Source: Archaeoglobus sp. JdFR-37 (lineage in GTDB: Archaea > Halobacteriota > Archaeoglobi > Archaeoglobales > Archaeoglobaceae). Taken from it: a stretch of DNA of 64,000 nt. The notes under the pieces are model-generated. The model was given only the letters and a program-made list of their open reading frames with translations. It ran no database searches and had not been told where the DNA came from. Location: the NCBI GenBank assembly GCA_002010215.1, contig MTMY01000003.1, positions 94,142 to 158,141 on the forward strand, written 5' to 3'. Positions 63,160 through 64,000 of this stretch are shown here, piece after piece. Position 1 is the stretch's first letter. Every line of letters begins with the position of its first letter. Position numbers and translations under genes: made by a program.

Positions 63160-63699
63160 ATGGAGAAGAAAGATAAAGTAGTTCTAGTCGTTGCAATTCT
63201 TGCAGCTTTTGCCATAGGTCTTAGCATTGGAAACATGTTCTGGATGAGCAGATATCAGACATATCCTTCCCAGACCCCATATCAGCCGATGATGGGGCCA
63301 ATGCAGGGATACCAGCAGCCCATGATGGGTTATTCTCCACAGCCCGCCCAGTACAAATCAAATGGCGAACTGATTTTCATGACCGGTGTTAATGAGAAAG
63401 GGGAGAGAATACCATTCGTTGGAGGTCCTCAGTGGCTCTATATGCACGGCGGTGGATGTGCCAGCTGTCATGGAACTGACGGAAAGGGCGGCATATATCC
63501 CATGATGTGTGGTGTAAAAACACCTGATATCAGATATTCGACGCTTACCGAAGAGCACGGGATGACAGAAGAAGACATAAAGAAGGCCATAACCCAAGGC
63601 GTAGATGATGAGGGCGAGGAGCTGGATTACTGCATGCCAAGATGGCAGATGAGTGAGAAGGACCTGAATGATGTGATAGAGTATCTGAAGGAGTTATAA
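63160..63699 (+). CDS. membrane-anchored monoheme cytochrome c with Met-rich linker
   Basis: This 179-residue protein has an N-terminal helix (VVLVVAILAAFAIGLSIGNMF) as anchor, a Met/Gln/Pro/Tyr-rich linker (PMMGPMQGYQQPMMGY), then a class I cytochrome c domain with CASCHGTDGKGG and the distal Met probably in CMPRWQMSEKDL. The Met-rich linker could bind Cu(I), which fits its position after the metal ATPase. TATA-like TTTAAATG at 63119; RBS GGTGATGG. Confidence 0.85.
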   Translation: MEKKDKVVLVVAILAAFAIGLSIGNMFWMSRYQTYPSQTPYQPMMGPMQGYQQPMMGYSPQPAQYKSNGELIFMTGVNEKGERIPFVGGPQWLYMHGGGCASCHGTDGKGGIYPMMCGVKTPDIRYSTLTEEHGMTEEDIKKAITQGVDDEGEELDYCMPRWQMSEKDLNDVIEYLKEL

Positions 63700-63736
63700 T
63701 ATTTTAGTTATTTTATTCAATATTCACAATGAAGTT

Positions 63737-64000
63737 TCAACGCAGCCTATTCCCACAGAAGAGTTTCTTAAGGTCCTCGTCATTATAATTCACCAACAAC
63801 CTTTTTTCCTCCTTAATTGTGGAGGTGACAAAGTGGGTGCCTGTTTTAACAACTCCGTCTATTGCATGGATTTCTCTTAGAATCCTTTTGAGGTCCTCCT
63901 TATCCTTTGCTTTGGCGATGACTATGAAGTCGAAGTCTCCGAGTACGTAGTAGACGGTGAAGACTCCCGAGATGGATGCCAACTTCTCGCCTATTTCTTC
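63737..64000 (-). CDS. Lrp/AsnC effector-domain (RAM) protein, 5' part outside window
   Basis: About 87 C-terminal residues are visible: EEIGEKLASISGVFTVYYVLG, then GDFDFIVIAKAKDKEDLKRIL, ending GNRLR (first part split as EEIGEKLASIS and GVFTVYYVLG). This is the ligand-binding alpha-beta domain of Lrp-type regulators. The N-terminal HTH, if present, lies beyond the window edge. Confidence 0.75.
   Translation of the reverse strand, partial: EEIGEKLASISGVFTVYYVLGDFDFIVIAKAKDKEDLKRILREIHAIDGVVKTGTHFVTSTIKEEKRLLVNYNDEDLKKLFCGNRLR

Overview
This window is a dense stretch of an archaeal chromosome, most likely from the Archaeoglobales (Geoglobus, Ferroglobus or Archaeoglobus relatives). The evidence is a complete A1A0-type ATP synthase operon, archaeal information-processing genes (TBP, TFE, PriS, GINS, L44e, S27e), ether-lipid genes (GGGP synthase, UbiA prenyltransferase, geranylgeranyl reductase), a GGGP synthase and a pyruvate-kinase-C-like protein that closely resemble Archaeoglobus proteins, a tungsten aldehyde ferredoxin oxidoreductase, and tandem pentaheme lipoprotein cytochromes of the kind found in metal-respiring Archaeoglobales. 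The genus is an inference. I saw no rRNA, tRNA, CRISPR array, transposase or phage gene, and no gene-free stretch longer than 300 bases.

Layout. 1-4.7 kb: partial M20 peptidase, HTH regulator, MscS channel and DUF432 protein in an overlapping minus-strand operon, then geranylgeranyl reductase. 4.9-8.2 kb: tungsten-enzyme cluster (MoaD-like protein, AOR, divergent radical SAM maturase). 8.3-10.6 kb: archaeosortase A with archaetidylserine decarboxylase and synthase, then MptD. 10.6-16.2 kb: PfkB kinase, HTH protein, CoA-disulfide-reductase-like protein, TFE, two pentaheme lipoproteins and an AT-rich Fe-S gene. 16.3-24 kb: replication, translation and repair (DnaG, PriS, GINS, L44e, S27e, Ogg, TBP), an Agl23-like membrane protein and a second, divergent primase-like protein. 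24-28.6 kb: PEGA protein, GlnK-Amt, MoaD-MoeA. 28.7-37 kb: ATP synthase genes H-I-K-E-C-F-A-B-D followed by a 52-residue membrane protein. 37-50 kb: housekeeping and hypothetical genes (MazG-like, DUF131 pair, NSUN methyltransferase, lipid genes, Nnr, DUF2070, sulfide-type Thi4) and two tiny zinc-binding proteins. 50-56.4 kb: NhaP, LeuA/CimA and IlvB-IlvN. 56.4-58.6 kb: two radical SAM genes. 58.7-63.7 kb: a heavy-metal island (ArsR, MerT-HMA fusion, CopZ-like Fe-S protein; divergent ArsR and P1B ATPase; Met-rich monoheme cytochrome). The window ends in a partial Lrp/RAM-domain gene.

The most interesting signal is in front of ilvB. A TATA box lies about 25 bases upstream of a leaderless ATG opening a 24-codon peptide that ends in a run of Leu, Val and Ile codons ([13 protein letters not shown]). 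Part of that run (54108-54116) can base-pair with the ilvB ribosome-binding site (54173-54181). This looks like a ribosome-stalling translational attenuator for branched-chain amino acids in an archaeon. The ilvB start signal itself is also tandemly duplicated, creating a six-codon mini-ORF that overlaps the ilvB ATG. Other observations: an in-frame TGA in an exported protein between leuA and ilvB, a strong G-quadruplex motif after ilvN, a second primase with a cysteine cluster next to a PriS that lacks the zinc knuckle, an Ogg gene whose homologous N-terminus has no usual start codon, a MoaD whose Gly-Gly is not terminal, and two small genes of 43 and 52 codons.
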